Below, one piece after another: positions 1 through 6,709 of a DNA stretch of 9,422 nt (position 1 is the stretch's first letter; each line of letters begins with the position of its first letter). Location: positions 1 to 9,422 of the forward strand of contig CAIWKW010000026.1 of assembly GCA_903913365.1 (NCBI GenBank), written 5' to 3'. A program made the translations under genes and the position numbers. The notes under the pieces were generated by a model. That model did no database searches and was not told the origin of the DNA. It worked only from the letters and a program-made list of their open reading frames with translations. The stretch is from Candidatus Doudnabacteria bacterium. GTDB taxonomy: Bacteria > Patescibacteriota > Doudnabacteria > UBA920.

Positions 1-665
1 AAATGCTGGAAAATATGCTGTCCCAAGCTTTGCCAAAAAACGGCTATGAAATTCAGCACAAATTTAAAAACGGCGAAGTGGTGGACGCCATAATCAATGT
101 AGGCGACAAAATTCTGCCCATAGACAGCAAATTCAGCATGGAAAATTTTAGGCTATATAAAGAAGCCAAAACCGACGAGGCCGTTGAAGCGCTAAAAAAG
201 ACGTTTCTCAAAGACGTAAAAAAACGCGTGGATGAAATTCATAAAAAATACATTCTTCCCCAGGAAAACACTTTTGATTTTGCTTTAATGTATATTCCGT
301 CCGAGGGCGTGTTTAGCGAAGTTTTGGATGATACCCAAACTTTAACTTACGGGCGCGAAAAAAAGGTTTATTTTGTCAGCCCAAACACTTTATACCATCA
401 TCTGCAAATTATTTTACTGTCGCTGAGAGGACAAAAAGTTAACCAGGCAGCCCAGCAAATTCTCGCAATGATTGCCGGAATAAAACAGGAATCCGACAAA
501 TTCGGCCGGAACTTGGACGTTTTGGGCAATCACATAAAAAACGCTGGCAACAGCATGGGCACAGTTGTCAACGATTATGCCAAACTAAAAACAAGCATAA
601 CGAATGCTTCGTCGCTAAAGCTTGATGAGGTAAAGGATTCCGAGCAACAAAAATTATTGGAATAA
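1..665 (+). CDS. rmuC: RmuC family DNA recombination protein, C-terminal part (5' truncated)
   Basis: This is the C-terminal part of an RmuC-family protein, a predicted nuclease-fold protein linked in E. coli to limiting rearrangement at inverted repeats. About 220 residues are visible. They show the family core in order: a GEVVDAII strand, LPIDSKFSMENF (about 39-49) where RmuC proteins have their acidic-Lys IDxK nuclease-type motif, a KKRVDEIHKKYI helix, FALMYIPSEGVFSEVL (about 93-108), and VYFVSPNTLYHHLQIILLSLRGQKVNQAAQQI (about 122-153, quoted in part: SPNTL and RGQKVNQAA). RmuC proteins normally carry a long N-terminal membrane and coiled-coil region. That region is absent here, so the first visible Met is probably internal and the gene starts before the window. 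Only four bases separate it from the next gene, suggesting one transcript. The identification is secure; the exact biochemical role of RmuC is poorly defined. Confidence 0.88.
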   Translation, partial: MLENMLSQALPKNGYEIQHKFKNGEVVDAIINVGDKILPIDSKFSMENFRLYKEAKTDEAVEALKKTFLKDVKKRVDEIHKKYILPQENTFDFALMYIPSEGVFSEVLDDTQTLTYGREKKVYFVSPNTLYHHLQIILLSLRGQKVNQAAQQILAMIAGIKQESDKFGRNLDVLGNHIKNAGNSMGTVVNDYAKLKTSITNASSLKLDEVKDSEQQKLLE

Positions 666-669
666 AAAT

Positions 670-1188
670 ATGAACGAAAGAACAGGCAAACCATTTAACA
701 GGCCGCTGGAAGGGATAAGTCAAAACCCCGATGTCATCCGCTCGGCAAAAAGATTATTTCTCAAGCGCCTGCAACTGCTGCAAACCGGGGAAATTTATTC
801 TTTGCAAAGTTTGGAATCATATTTTAATTTACGCCTATCCGAAGGGCTGAAAGATTTACTGCTGGAATTTACAAAGTTGAAAAAAGTTAAAACCGGCTAT
901 CAGCTTTTGGAAAAAGCTTCCATTCCAACCGAAAAAAACCTACCGCCATATTTGGAAGGATACGATAAAGAGTACTCTATGGTGGTTGAATTCTTTTCGC
1001 ACAAAGACAAAAATCAAAGCTTCACCGTGCATGATTTGCTAAGTTATTTACATATTGATTCGTCAAACTACGGCAGAATAAATAACCTTTTAACCGAACT
1101 AAAATATCGCAAACAAATTGAGGTAGAACCGCCAAAAAATAGCCGTCAAGCCAATAAATATAAGTGGATAGGAAAAAAATTAACCTAA
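670..1188 (+). CDS. Hypothetical protein, possible winged-helix domain
   Basis: This 172-residue protein belongs to no family I can name. Its C-terminal half (about 103-168) has the rhythm of a winged helix-turn-helix: a first helix (YSMVVEFF), FTVHDLLSYLHI, a recognition-helix-like stretch (SNYGRINNLLTELKYRKQI), then a basic wing-like segment ending KYKWIGKK. The N-terminal half is Lys/Arg/Leu-rich and may be a second small helical module. There is no signal peptide or membrane segment, and the net charge is positive, which suits nucleic-acid binding. It sits four bases after rmuC and six bases before the next gene, so it is probably cotranscribed. A weak GGA lies about eight bases before the ATG. 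DNA binding is inferred from the helix pattern alone. The open reading frame is well supported by its length and tight packing. Confidence 0.75.
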   Translation: MNERTGKPFNRPLEGISQNPDVIRSAKRLFLKRLQLLQTGEIYSLQSLESYFNLRLSEGLKDLLLEFTKLKKVKTGYQLLEKASIPTEKNLPPYLEGYDKEYSMVVEFFSHKDKNQSFTVHDLLSYLHIDSSNYGRINNLLTELKYRKQIEVEPPKNSRQANKYKWIGKKLT

Positions 1189-1194
1189 AATTTT

Positions 1195-1827
1195 ATGCCA
1201 AAGAGCCCGGGAAGCTTTATTGGAGGAGGAAGCGAGAAATCTGTTTATCAAGATTCGGTTGACCCGGAAAATAAAGTTTACGGGGAATTTCATGATCCTG
1301 TTGAATTTGGAGACGAGCCCTTTACGAAAAATCAGATAAAAGCAGCTTTCTATTTGGGCAAGCTTTCACATTTGTTATTTCCAAATTCCACGGCAGACCA
1401 GCATGGAGCCGGCATGAAGCCAAGACCTTTTGTAAGAATGTCCAAAATTGAGCTGGACGAGGAACTAAAAGAGTATAATGATTCAGGCCATGCGTCTGAT
1501 GAACTGTATGAAAAAATTGACGGGAGAAGCGAAGACCCTAAGGTAATCAGTTTGGACAAATTAATGGAAAAATCCGGCATATTGATTGACCCAAACGGTA
1601 CTAATTTTTCTTTTGACAAGTCTGGGAAGCCTATATATTTAGATACGGACTTGCCCTGGATTATAGAAAATCGCGCCGGTAAAAAAACAATCATCTCCCG
1701 CTTTAACCCTAAAAGACTTCAAAGTACAATTCAAAATTTACCAAGCCCACAAAAAGCCGATGCTGAAAAATATTTTGACAGGCTCATAATTTTATACAAT
1801 GAAGATAAAAAATTAATTCAAAAATAA
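1195..1827 (+). CDS. Conserved CPR-type protein with kinase-like motifs, function unknown
   Basis: This is a 210-residue soluble protein. Near the N-terminus, FIGGGSEKSVYQD (about 8-20) resembles the glycine-rich nucleotide-binding loop of kinase-fold proteins, followed by DPENKVYGEF. FYLGKLSHLLFP (about 52-63) matches a segment I remember from unnamed CPR proteins. Later, GILIDPNGTNFSFD, then GKPIYLDTDLPW (about 128-154), resembles the catalytic-loop Asp/Asn and the following metal-binding Asp of APH/RIO-like kinases. The usual ion-pair Lys and HxD are not evident, and 210 residues is short for a full kinase fold, so it may be a degenerate or minimal version. No Shine-Dalgarno sequence is visible. 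Its stop codon overlaps the start of the NYN nuclease gene by one base (TAATG), implying translational coupling and a possible functional pairing. The kinase link is inference; existence of the gene is well supported. Confidence 0.78.
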   Translation: MPKSPGSFIGGGSEKSVYQDSVDPENKVYGEFHDPVEFGDEPFTKNQIKAAFYLGKLSHLLFPNSTADQHGAGMKPRPFVRMSKIELDEELKEYNDSGHASDELYEKIDGRSEDPKVISLDKLMEKSGILIDPNGTNFSFDKSGKPIYLDTDLPWIIENRAGKKTIISRFNPKRLQSTIQNLPSPQKADAEKYFDRLIILYNEDKKLIQK

Positions 1828-2345
1828 TGTCTATAAGAAACCCTGACCAAAGAGTAGGTGTGTTTGTGGATATACAAAACTTGTATTATTCCGCACGCAA
1901 TATGTATAACGCGAGAGTAAAGTTTAACGAAGTGCTGGAAGCAGCCGTGGCCGGCAGAAAATTAATTCGCGCCATCGCTTACGTGGTTAAAGCCGACATG
2001 CCCGAAGAGCATACTTTTTTTGACGCTTTGGAAAAAGCGGGCTTTGAAGTTAAGGTAAAAGAACTGCAAACCTTTGCCGGCGGGCATCAAAAAGGGGACT
2101 GGGACGTTGGTATTGCCATGGATATTATCAAGTTGATGAATAAACTGGACGTAATAGTTTTAGCCAGCGGCGACGGCGACTATTTGCCTTTACTCGAATA
2201 TTTGCAAATGTCCGGGCAGTTTACAGAAACGCTGGCTTTTGGCAAATCGTGCAGCGGTAAAGTAAAAGAGGTTACCGATTATTTTATTGACCTTGATGAA
2301 AATCCGAGAAAATTTTTAATGCCTATTAAAAATTCCAGAAAATAA
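1827..2345 (+). CDS. NYN domain (LabA/DUF88 family) putative ribonuclease
   Basis: This 172-residue protein consists almost wholly of a NYN domain, the PIN-like metal-dependent ribonuclease fold found in the LabA/DUF88 family. The acidic active-site set is visible. Asp15 and Asn18 lie in GVFVDIQNLY at the end of the first strand. Asp91 and Asp93 lie in KGDWDVGIAMD, which also holds Asp99, and Asp116 and Asp118 lie in LASGDGDYLPLL. The C-terminal end carries the typical VTDYFIDLDE strand. No other domain and no membrane segment is present. Family members are expected to cleave RNA in the cytoplasm, but their substrates are mostly unknown. Its ATG overlaps the stop of the kinase-like gene, so translation is probably coupled. 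Family assignment is firm because all the key acidic residues are present; RNA target and any toxin-like role are unknown. Confidence 0.9.
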   Translation: MSIRNPDQRVGVFVDIQNLYYSARNMYNARVKFNEVLEAAVAGRKLIRAIAYVVKADMPEEHTFFDALEKAGFEVKVKELQTFAGGHQKGDWDVGIAMDIIKLMNKLDVIVLASGDGDYLPLLEYLQMSGQFTETLAFGKSCSGKVKEVTDYFIDLDENPRKFLMPIKNSRK

Positions 2346-2403
2346 TTTTAAATTTCCAATTTTTGCGAGTTAAGCCGACCATAAATTAATTTAACTTTTT
2401 TGT

Positions 2404-2832
2404 ATGGGTTCCGAATTCCCTAGCCAAATAAATAGCGACCAAGCAAAAGCTTTCTTTGAGCTTGCAGACCAAATTGCAAAGAATGATTTGCGCGAACAAA
2501 ACGATGCAGCTACAAGCAAACCCAAAGAATCTGCAGACCTAGCCGAATCAGACTTGGGTACCGAAGACGAAGAGTCAGTTTTTCCGGAACCGAGGGTTTT
2601 TTTAAAAAACAAAGAATTTTTTCCAGCGCCTCGAGAAATTCTCGGAGATAAAGACCTAGCTTTTTTGTCTAAGATGGGTGATTTGATCAAACAAAATGGG
2701 ATAAACGAATTGTTAAATGTAACCGCTTTGGACAAATCTAAGCTAGTACGTTTTAATATTCTGATAAGGGGAAAGAGTGGGAACAAAACCATATTTACAA
2801 TTAACCCCGAAATTTTTAGGGAAGAATTTTAA
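2404..2832 (+). CDS. Acidic hypothetical protein paired with PIN nuclease (possible antitoxin)
   Basis: I do not recognise this 142-residue protein. It begins with a possible short helix (SDQAKAFFELADQIAKNDL, 11-29). A low-complexity acidic stretch rich in Glu, Asp, Ser and Ala (about 30-60) follows and is probably disordered. The C-terminal half (about 65-142) looks folded, with FLSKMGDLIKQNGINELL and a strand-rich end (LVRFNILIRGKSGNKTIFTINPEIF). None of the common antitoxin DNA-binding types (AbrB, ribbon-helix-helix, Phd, Xre) can be seen. The gene overlaps the PIN-domain gene by one base, in the antitoxin-before-toxin order typical of such modules, and the acidic character would suit binding to a nuclease. 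No Shine-Dalgarno sequence precedes the ATG, and the 58-base gap upstream may hold a weak promoter. The antitoxin role is context inference only. Confidence 0.65.
   Translation: MGSEFPSQINSDQAKAFFELADQIAKNDLREQNDAATSKPKESADLAESDLGTEDEESVFPEPRVFLKNKEFFPAPREILGDKDLAFLSKMGDLIKQNGINELLNVTALDKSKLVRFNILIRGKSGNKTIFTINPEIFREEF
2818..2822 (+). promoter_or_regulatory. Shine-Dalgarno site of the PIN nuclease gene
   Basis: AGGGA lies nine bases before the ATG at 2832, inside the end of the upstream coding sequence. It is the clearest ribosome binding site in the window; most other starts have none. The downstream gene may therefore be translated independently of, or in addition to, coupling through the TAATG overlap. 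Confidence 0.55.
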
Positions 2833-3281
2833 TGAAAATTGTTCTGGACACAAATGTTCTTATAAATGGCTTTAAGGATGAATACTCATACGAAAAAAGG
2901 ATTATTGACGCGGTAATTGCCGGAGAAATAGAGGCTTATGCCAATAAACAGACACTACAAGAGAATAAGCTTATAAGTAGTCAGCTGATAAGCAACGACG
3001 ACTATCAGGACGAATTAAACAACCTTTTTTCCCAGATAAACTGGGTTGTTAATAGGCGCCAAATCCGCGTTGTCCGCGATCCTGAGGACAATAAAATTTT
3101 GGAAAGCGCGGTTGAGGCCAGAGCCGACTATTTGGTTACCAGCGATAATGATTTGCTCAGTTTGGAGAAATATCAGCGCGTAAAAATTGTTAACCCTTCG
3201 GAATTTTGGGTAAAATACAAAGATGAGGGTGAAGATTTATGGAAACAACTGACAAACTTTGTCAGAGGACAATCTAAATAA
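2832..3281 (+). CDS. PIN domain nuclease, putative toxin component (PilT N-terminus type)
   Basis: This 149-residue single-domain PIN protein is a Mg/Mn-dependent ribonuclease fold typical of VapC-like and COG1569-type putative toxins. The first strand gives MKIVLDTNVLINGF with Asp6 and Asn8. Glu44 lies in the helix TLQENKL. DPEDNKILESA (83-93) supplies Asp86, and ADYLVTSDNDLL (98-109) supplies Asp105 and Asp107. The motif order and spacing match the family, and no acidic residue appears lost, so it should be active. The tail (about 125-149) is charged and may mediate partner binding. It is preceded by the acidic 142-residue gene with a one-base overlap, in the classical toxin-antitoxin order. 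PIN toxins cut tRNA, rRNA or mRNA in a sequence- or structure-dependent way; the target here cannot be read from sequence. Some PIN proteins are housekeeping RNases, so the toxin role is likely but not certain. Confidence 0.88.
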   Translation: MKIVLDTNVLINGFKDEYSYEKRIIDAVIAGEIEAYANKQTLQENKLISSQLISNDDYQDELNNLFSQINWVVNRRQIRVVRDPEDNKILESAVEARADYLVTSDNDLLSLEKYQRVKIVNPSEFWVKYKDEGEDLWKQLTNFVRGQSK

Positions 3282-3349
3282 TCCGAAACAGAAAAAGTTT
3301 TATCAATACTCACAGAGAGCAATTTACTTTTAGGATCAAACCTAATTTT

Positions 3350-3370
3350 CGTAAACTTTTCGAAGTTTCG
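3350..3370 (+). terminator. Hairpin with TTCG loop between PIN and helicase genes
   Basis: AAACTT (3353-3358) and AAGTTT (3363-3368) form a perfect six-base stem around a TTCG loop. CG (3350-3351) and CG (3369-3370) extend it across one bulged T. No strong T-tract follows, so a weak terminator of the PIN transcript or a structure near the helicase promoter are equally possible. Confidence 0.3.
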
Positions 3371-3400
3371 CATGAATTTTGTAGTTTCGTATTACATACT

Positions 3401-6391
3401 ATGAGTAATTTATTGGACAATCTCAACAGTGAGCAGTTAAGTGCCGTTAAACATACCGGCGGGCCGCTTTTAATTGTGGCTGGGGCCGGAACCGGAAAGA
3501 CCACCGTAATCACCAGGCGCATAGCTTACTTAATAGAACAAAAATTGGCCAAGCCGGATGAAATATTGGCCCTGACTTTTACGGACAAGGCAGCAGGGGA
3601 AATGCAGGAGCGGGTAGATTTACTGCTGCCTCTTGGCTATACCGACACCTGGATTTCCACTTTTCACAGCTTTTGCGAAAGAATTTTAAAAGCCCATGCT
3701 TTGGACATTGGCCTTTCCAACGATTTTGAACTTCTTGACGGAACACGGCAGTGGGTTTTAATTTACAATAATTTTGAAAAATTCAAGCTGGACTATTACC
3801 GCCCTTTGGGCAACCCGGGAAAATTTATCGGCAGCCTGCTTTCCCATTTTTCCAAATGCAAAGACGAGCTGGTTACCCCGGAAAGCTATTTAAATTATGC
3901 CCAGGATTTGAAATTACAGCTTGATACTGCTGAAGGTGTAGGGGCTGCGCTTGCGCGCCCGACATCCTCTGAAGGCGGGCGGCTAAAGCCTGCCCCTACA
4001 GACAATACAATAAACATAGATACGATTGACGCCACGGAAATTTCCCGCATAGAAGAAGTAGCCGGCGCTTACCACACATATCAAAAACTTTTGCTCGACA
4101 ATAACTATCTGGATTTTGGAGATCTGATTAATTATGCCTTGGAGTTATTTACAAAACGCCCTCAAATTTTAAAATATTATCAAAACCGTTTTAAATTTAT
4201 TATGGTGGATGAATTCCAGGACACAAACTTCGCCCAGTATCAGCTGGTAAAACTTTTGAGCGGAGAACAAAAAAATATTGCGGTTGTCGGCGACGACGAC
4301 CAGTCTATTTACAAATTTCGCGGCGCCAGTGTTTCCAATATTTTAAAGTTTAAAGACGATTTTCCGGATTTAAAGGAAATAACTTTGGTGGAAAACTATC
4401 GCTCCGGCAAAGAAATTTTGGACTTGGCCTACAAACTGATTCAGGAAAATAATCCCGATCGTTTGGAAATAAAATTAAAAATTAACAAGCAGTTAAAAGC
4501 CAATTTAAAAGAAAAAAGCTCCATAGCGGTATTGGAAGCACCGGATTTAAGCACCGAACTTTTAAGCGTTATAAAAGAAATTTTGCGTTTAAAAACAAAT
4601 AAAAATTCCTGGAATGACTTTGCCGTACTTTTGCGCAGCAACAGCGCGGCCGATGCACTGCTGCCGGCTCTGGCAAATGCAGGCATTCCCCACACTTTTT
4701 TGGCCAACACAGGCCTTTACAAAAAACCTATAATCTTAGATTTACTTGCCTATATAAACCTTTTGGACAATGTTCACGACTCTTTTTCTTTATACCGGGT
4801 TTTAAACATACCCATATTCCACCTGAGTGTTCACAGCATTGCCGATATTTTGGAATACTCCAGAAAAAAAACCTTAAGCCTTTACGAGACTTTAAATCAG
4901 CTAAAAACAGGCAAGCTGCTTAACGAACCTGACAGAAAAAAACTGGAAATTCTCCTGCTCAACTTAACCAAGCATCACGGCATTTCGCAAACCAAATCGG
5001 CCGCGGAAACCGCGGTGGAAATTATAAAAGATTTGGATATGGCCAAAAGGCTGGACGAAGACACGGCCGAAAACGCGGAAAATCGGGAACTGGTTGAACA
5101 ATTTTACAAAAAAATCGAAAACTTTGAAGCGGTGAACAAAGATAAAAGCCTGCATAATTTTTTAATTCAGCTAAATTTGGAAGAGCAAGCCGGCGACGAG
5201 GGAAAAATAAATTTTAATCCCGACTCGGGACCGGAGAGTTTAAAGGTTATGACGGTCCACAGCGCCAAAGGGCTGGAGTTTGAAAACGTTTTCATAATCA
5301 ACATGGTGGACAAAAGGTTCCCTACTGTTGGGAAAAAGGACTCCATCGAAATTCCGCAAAAATTAGTTAAAGACATACTCCCGGAAGGCAACTTTCATCT
5401 GCAGGAAGAAAGAAGACTGTTTTACGTTGCCCTTACCAGAGCCAAAAAGAATTTGTTTTTAAGCTGGGCCAAAGACTACGGCGGAAAACTGAATAAAAAA
5501 CCTTCGCAATTTTTGGTGGAGGCGGGCTTAATTCCCAGCGAAAAGCTGACCCAGGCCACGGGGAAAGTTGTTTTTACCGAAGCCCCCAAAAATCAAAAAG
5601 AAGTATTTCAGGTATTGCCCGACAGATTTTCCTATTCCCAGCTTAAAGACTTTGAAACTTGCCCGCTTAAGTACAAGTACCAATATTATTTAAAGCTTCC
5701 CGTGCGCGGCAGCCAATATTTAAGTTTTGGCAACACCATGCACAAAGTGTTTGAGGAGTATCTTCAAAAATTCAAAGACCTAAGCACATTTTCCCAGCAG
5801 GATTTATTCGGCAAAAGCAAGGTTAAGCCGGAGCTGCCGAAATTCGAAGTTTTAGAGCAGCTTTACGAAAAAAACTTTATAGACGAGTGGTATCAAAATA
5901 AAAAACAAAGGGCCGAATATGTTAAGTTGGGACAGGAGATGCTTCATAAATTTTACGACGAATGCCTTAAAACTCCGCCCAAGCCAAAATATATAGAGCA
6001 GTCGTTTATCCTGTTTCTGGATAAATTCCGCCTGGTCGGGAGAATTGACCGTGCCGACGAACAGGATGGCGGACTTGTTATATACGATTACAAAACAGGC
6101 AAAGCGCCAAACCGGTCTGAAAAGAGAGATTTGGACCAGCTATATATTTATCAGTGGGCGGCCCAGGAATATTTGAAAGAAAAAGTTTCGGGGCTTAAGT
6201 ACTGGTATTTAAAAGAACCGGTAAATCAGTTTCTGGAAGAGGATTTGGCTTCGGAGAAAGATATTATTAAGCTAAAGCAGGAACTTTTGACAATAATGAA
6301 CCGAGTTGTGGAAACCATAAAATACGACAGATTCAAAGAAGAACACAAAAAGGCCAAGGAGCATAAATGCGAATTTGAGGATTTGGAGTAG
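3401..6391 (+). CDS. UvrD/PcrA-like helicase fused to RecB-type PD-(D/E)XK nuclease
   Basis: This 996-residue ATP-dependent DNA helicase-nuclease is probably used in repair and DNA-end processing. All SF1A motifs are present: Q motif (Gln12), Walker A AGAGTGKTT (27-35, Lys33), Ia LTFTDKAAGEM (58-68), Ib STFHSF (86-91), II MVDEFQD (268-274), III GDDDQSIYKFRGA (297-309), IV VENYRS (330-335), V VMTVHSAKGLEF (616-627) and VI RRLFYVALTRAK (671-682). The C-terminal nuclease (about 741-996) shows FSYSQLKDFETCP (743-755), FGNTMHK with His781, GRID with Asp883, YDYKTGK with Asp896 and Lys898, and QxxxY (Gln913, Tyr917), so it looks catalytically intact. Only two likely Cys ligands (754, 990) are seen, which argues against the Fe-S cluster of AddB. 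An in-frame palindromic repeat adds residues about 179-200 in the 1B region. The start is fixed by an upstream in-frame stop; no Shine-Dalgarno sequence is visible. PcrA or a single-chain AddAB-like enzyme are the nearest comparisons. Confidence 0.95.
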   Translation: MSNLLDNLNSEQLSAVKHTGGPLLIVAGAGTGKTTVITRRIAYLIEQKLAKPDEILALTFTDKAAGEMQERVDLLLPLGYTDTWISTFHSFCERILKAHALDIGLSNDFELLDGTRQWVLIYNNFEKFKLDYYRPLGNPGKFIGSLLSHFSKCKDELVTPESYLNYAQDLKLQLDTAEGVGAALARPTSSEGGRLKPAPTDNTINIDTIDATEISRIEEVAGAYHTYQKLLLDNNYLDFGDLINYALELFTKRPQILKYYQNRFKFIMVDEFQDTNFAQYQLVKLLSGEQKNIAVVGDDDQSIYKFRGASVSNILKFKDDFPDLKEITLVENYRSGKEILDLAYKLIQENNPDRLEIKLKINKQLKANLKEKSSIAVLEAPDLSTELLSVIKEILRLKTNKNSWNDFAVLLRSNSAADALLPALANAGIPHTFLANTGLYKKPIILDLLAYINLLDNVHDSFSLYRVLNIPIFHLSVHSIADILEYSRKKTLSLYETLNQLKTGKLLNEPDRKKLEILLLNLTKHHGISQTKSAAETAVEIIKDLDMAKRLDEDTAENAENRELVEQFYKKIENFEAVNKDKSLHNFLIQLNLEEQAGDEGKINFNPDSGPESLKVMTVHSAKGLEFENVFIINMVDKRFPTVGKKDSIEIPQKLVKDILPEGNFHLQEERRLFYVALTRAKKNLFLSWAKDYGGKLNKKPSQFLVEAGLIPSEKLTQATGKVVFTEAPKNQKEVFQVLPDRFSYSQLKDFETCPLKYKYQYYLKLPVRGSQYLSFGNTMHKVFEEYLQKFKDLSTFSQQDLFGKSKVKPELPKFEVLEQLYEKNFIDEWYQNKKQRAEYVKLGQEMLHKFYDECLKTPPKPKYIEQSFILFLDKFRLVGRIDRADEQDGGLVIYDYKTGKAPNRSEKRDLDQLYIYQWAAQEYLKEKVSGLKYWYLKEPVNQFLEEDLASEKDIIKLKQELLTIMNRVVETIKYDRFKEEHKKAKEHKCEFEDLE
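3937..4000. repeat. 64-bp branched palindromic repeat inside the helicase gene
   Basis: The ends are a perfect nine-base inverted repeat, TGTAGGGGC (3937-3945) and GCCCCTACA (3992-4000). Inside are a hairpin GCGC-TT-GCGC (3947-3956), a six-base stem CGCCCG (3956-3961) with CGGGCG (3976-3981), and a hairpin GGCT-AA-AGCC (3981-3990). Together they can fold as a branched cruciform. It reads through in frame as GVGAALARP followed by GGRLKPAPT, wording I recall from repeat-derived insertions in other bacterial proteins. It is higher in GC than its flanks. A seven-base word, CTGAAGG, occurs just before it (3930-3936) and again inside it (3969-3975). It looks like a small non-autonomous element of the REP or MITE kind. 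Confidence 0.8.
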
Positions 6392-6677
6392 AGAAACACC
6401 GGCTCACTTTTATTAGCGACGTAAGCGAGACCGGCCACTTTGGCCTGGGCGAGCCACGTAGATTTATCTTTACGTGGCGAGCCGACCTGTTCGACTTCGC
6501 TCAAGGCCCCGAGTGCATCTTGAGGGGGGAGCTAATACAGGTTCTAATACCCCGCAGCTTTGCTGCGTAATCATAGATTTATCTTTTTGAATACCTCGGA
6601 TTTCTGCTCCGAGGAACCTTTATTGGGTAAAATACATTACCACATGGGAATGATTAAATTAAGCATCCGAAACATTT
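6392..6677. repeat. Gene-free region packed with short GC-rich hairpins
   Basis: No convincing gene lies between the helicase stop and the next promoter. At least five perfect hairpins occur in order: GGCCA/TGGCC (6433-6445), GCCACGTA/TACGTGGC (6453-6478), CTCAAG/CTTGAG (6500-6524, with an alternative GCTC/GAGC plus CCCC/GGGG fold over 6499-6532), CGCAGC/GCTGCG (6553-6567) and CCTCGGA/TCCGAGG (6594-6614). A weaker GGTAA/TTACC pair lies at 6626-6641. The word GGCGAGCC occurs twice (6448-6455, 6476-6483), and TAGATTTATCTTT occurs twice (6459-6471, 6574-6586). The stretch is richer in GC than the genes around it. It may be a cluster of dispersed repeat fragments, a transcription-end zone for the helicase gene or a structured RNA. 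No stem is followed directly by a strong T-run. Confidence 0.6.
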
Positions 6678-6705
6678 TTGAATTTTACTTTAAATATGTT
6701 ATAAT
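6678..6705 (+). promoter_or_regulatory. Extended -10 sigma70-type promoter of the 124-residue membrane protein gene
   Basis: A -35-like TTGAAT (6678-6683) is separated by 16 bases from a perfect TATAAT (6700-6705). A TG one base upstream of the hexamer (6697-6698) makes it an extended -10. Only four bases lie between the -10 box and the ATG at 6710, so transcription must begin at or beside the start codon. This implies a leaderless mRNA. Confidence 0.75.
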
Positions 6706-6709
6706 TTAA

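Noticed and set aside
1350..1694. Minus-strand open frame of 114 codons
   Set aside because: It is fully antisense to the kinase-like gene; the composition is Ser-rich shadow sequence with no motif, and the + strand frame fits the gene packing.
2632..2644. Short palindrome CGAGAA-A-TTCTCG in the acidic protein gene
   Set aside because: It is thirteen bases within coding sequence, with no promoter nearby and no second copy seen, so an operator is not supported.
5001..5015. Perfect GC-rich inverted repeat CCGCGG-AAA-CCGCGG within the helicase gene
   Set aside because: It encodes an ordinary AAETAV stretch, has no extended arms, and is most likely codon coincidence rather than an inserted repeat.
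5621..6391. Cas4-like nuclease hinting at a CRISPR locus
   Set aside because: The domain is fused to a UvrD-type helicase, lacks the four-Cys set, and there are no repeats with spacers or cas genes nearby.
6226..6504. Minus-strand open frame of 92 codons covering the end of the helicase gene and the hairpin region
   Set aside because: It lies mainly antisense to a securely identified gene, has no recognisable domain, and its start falls in repeat-like hairpin sequence.
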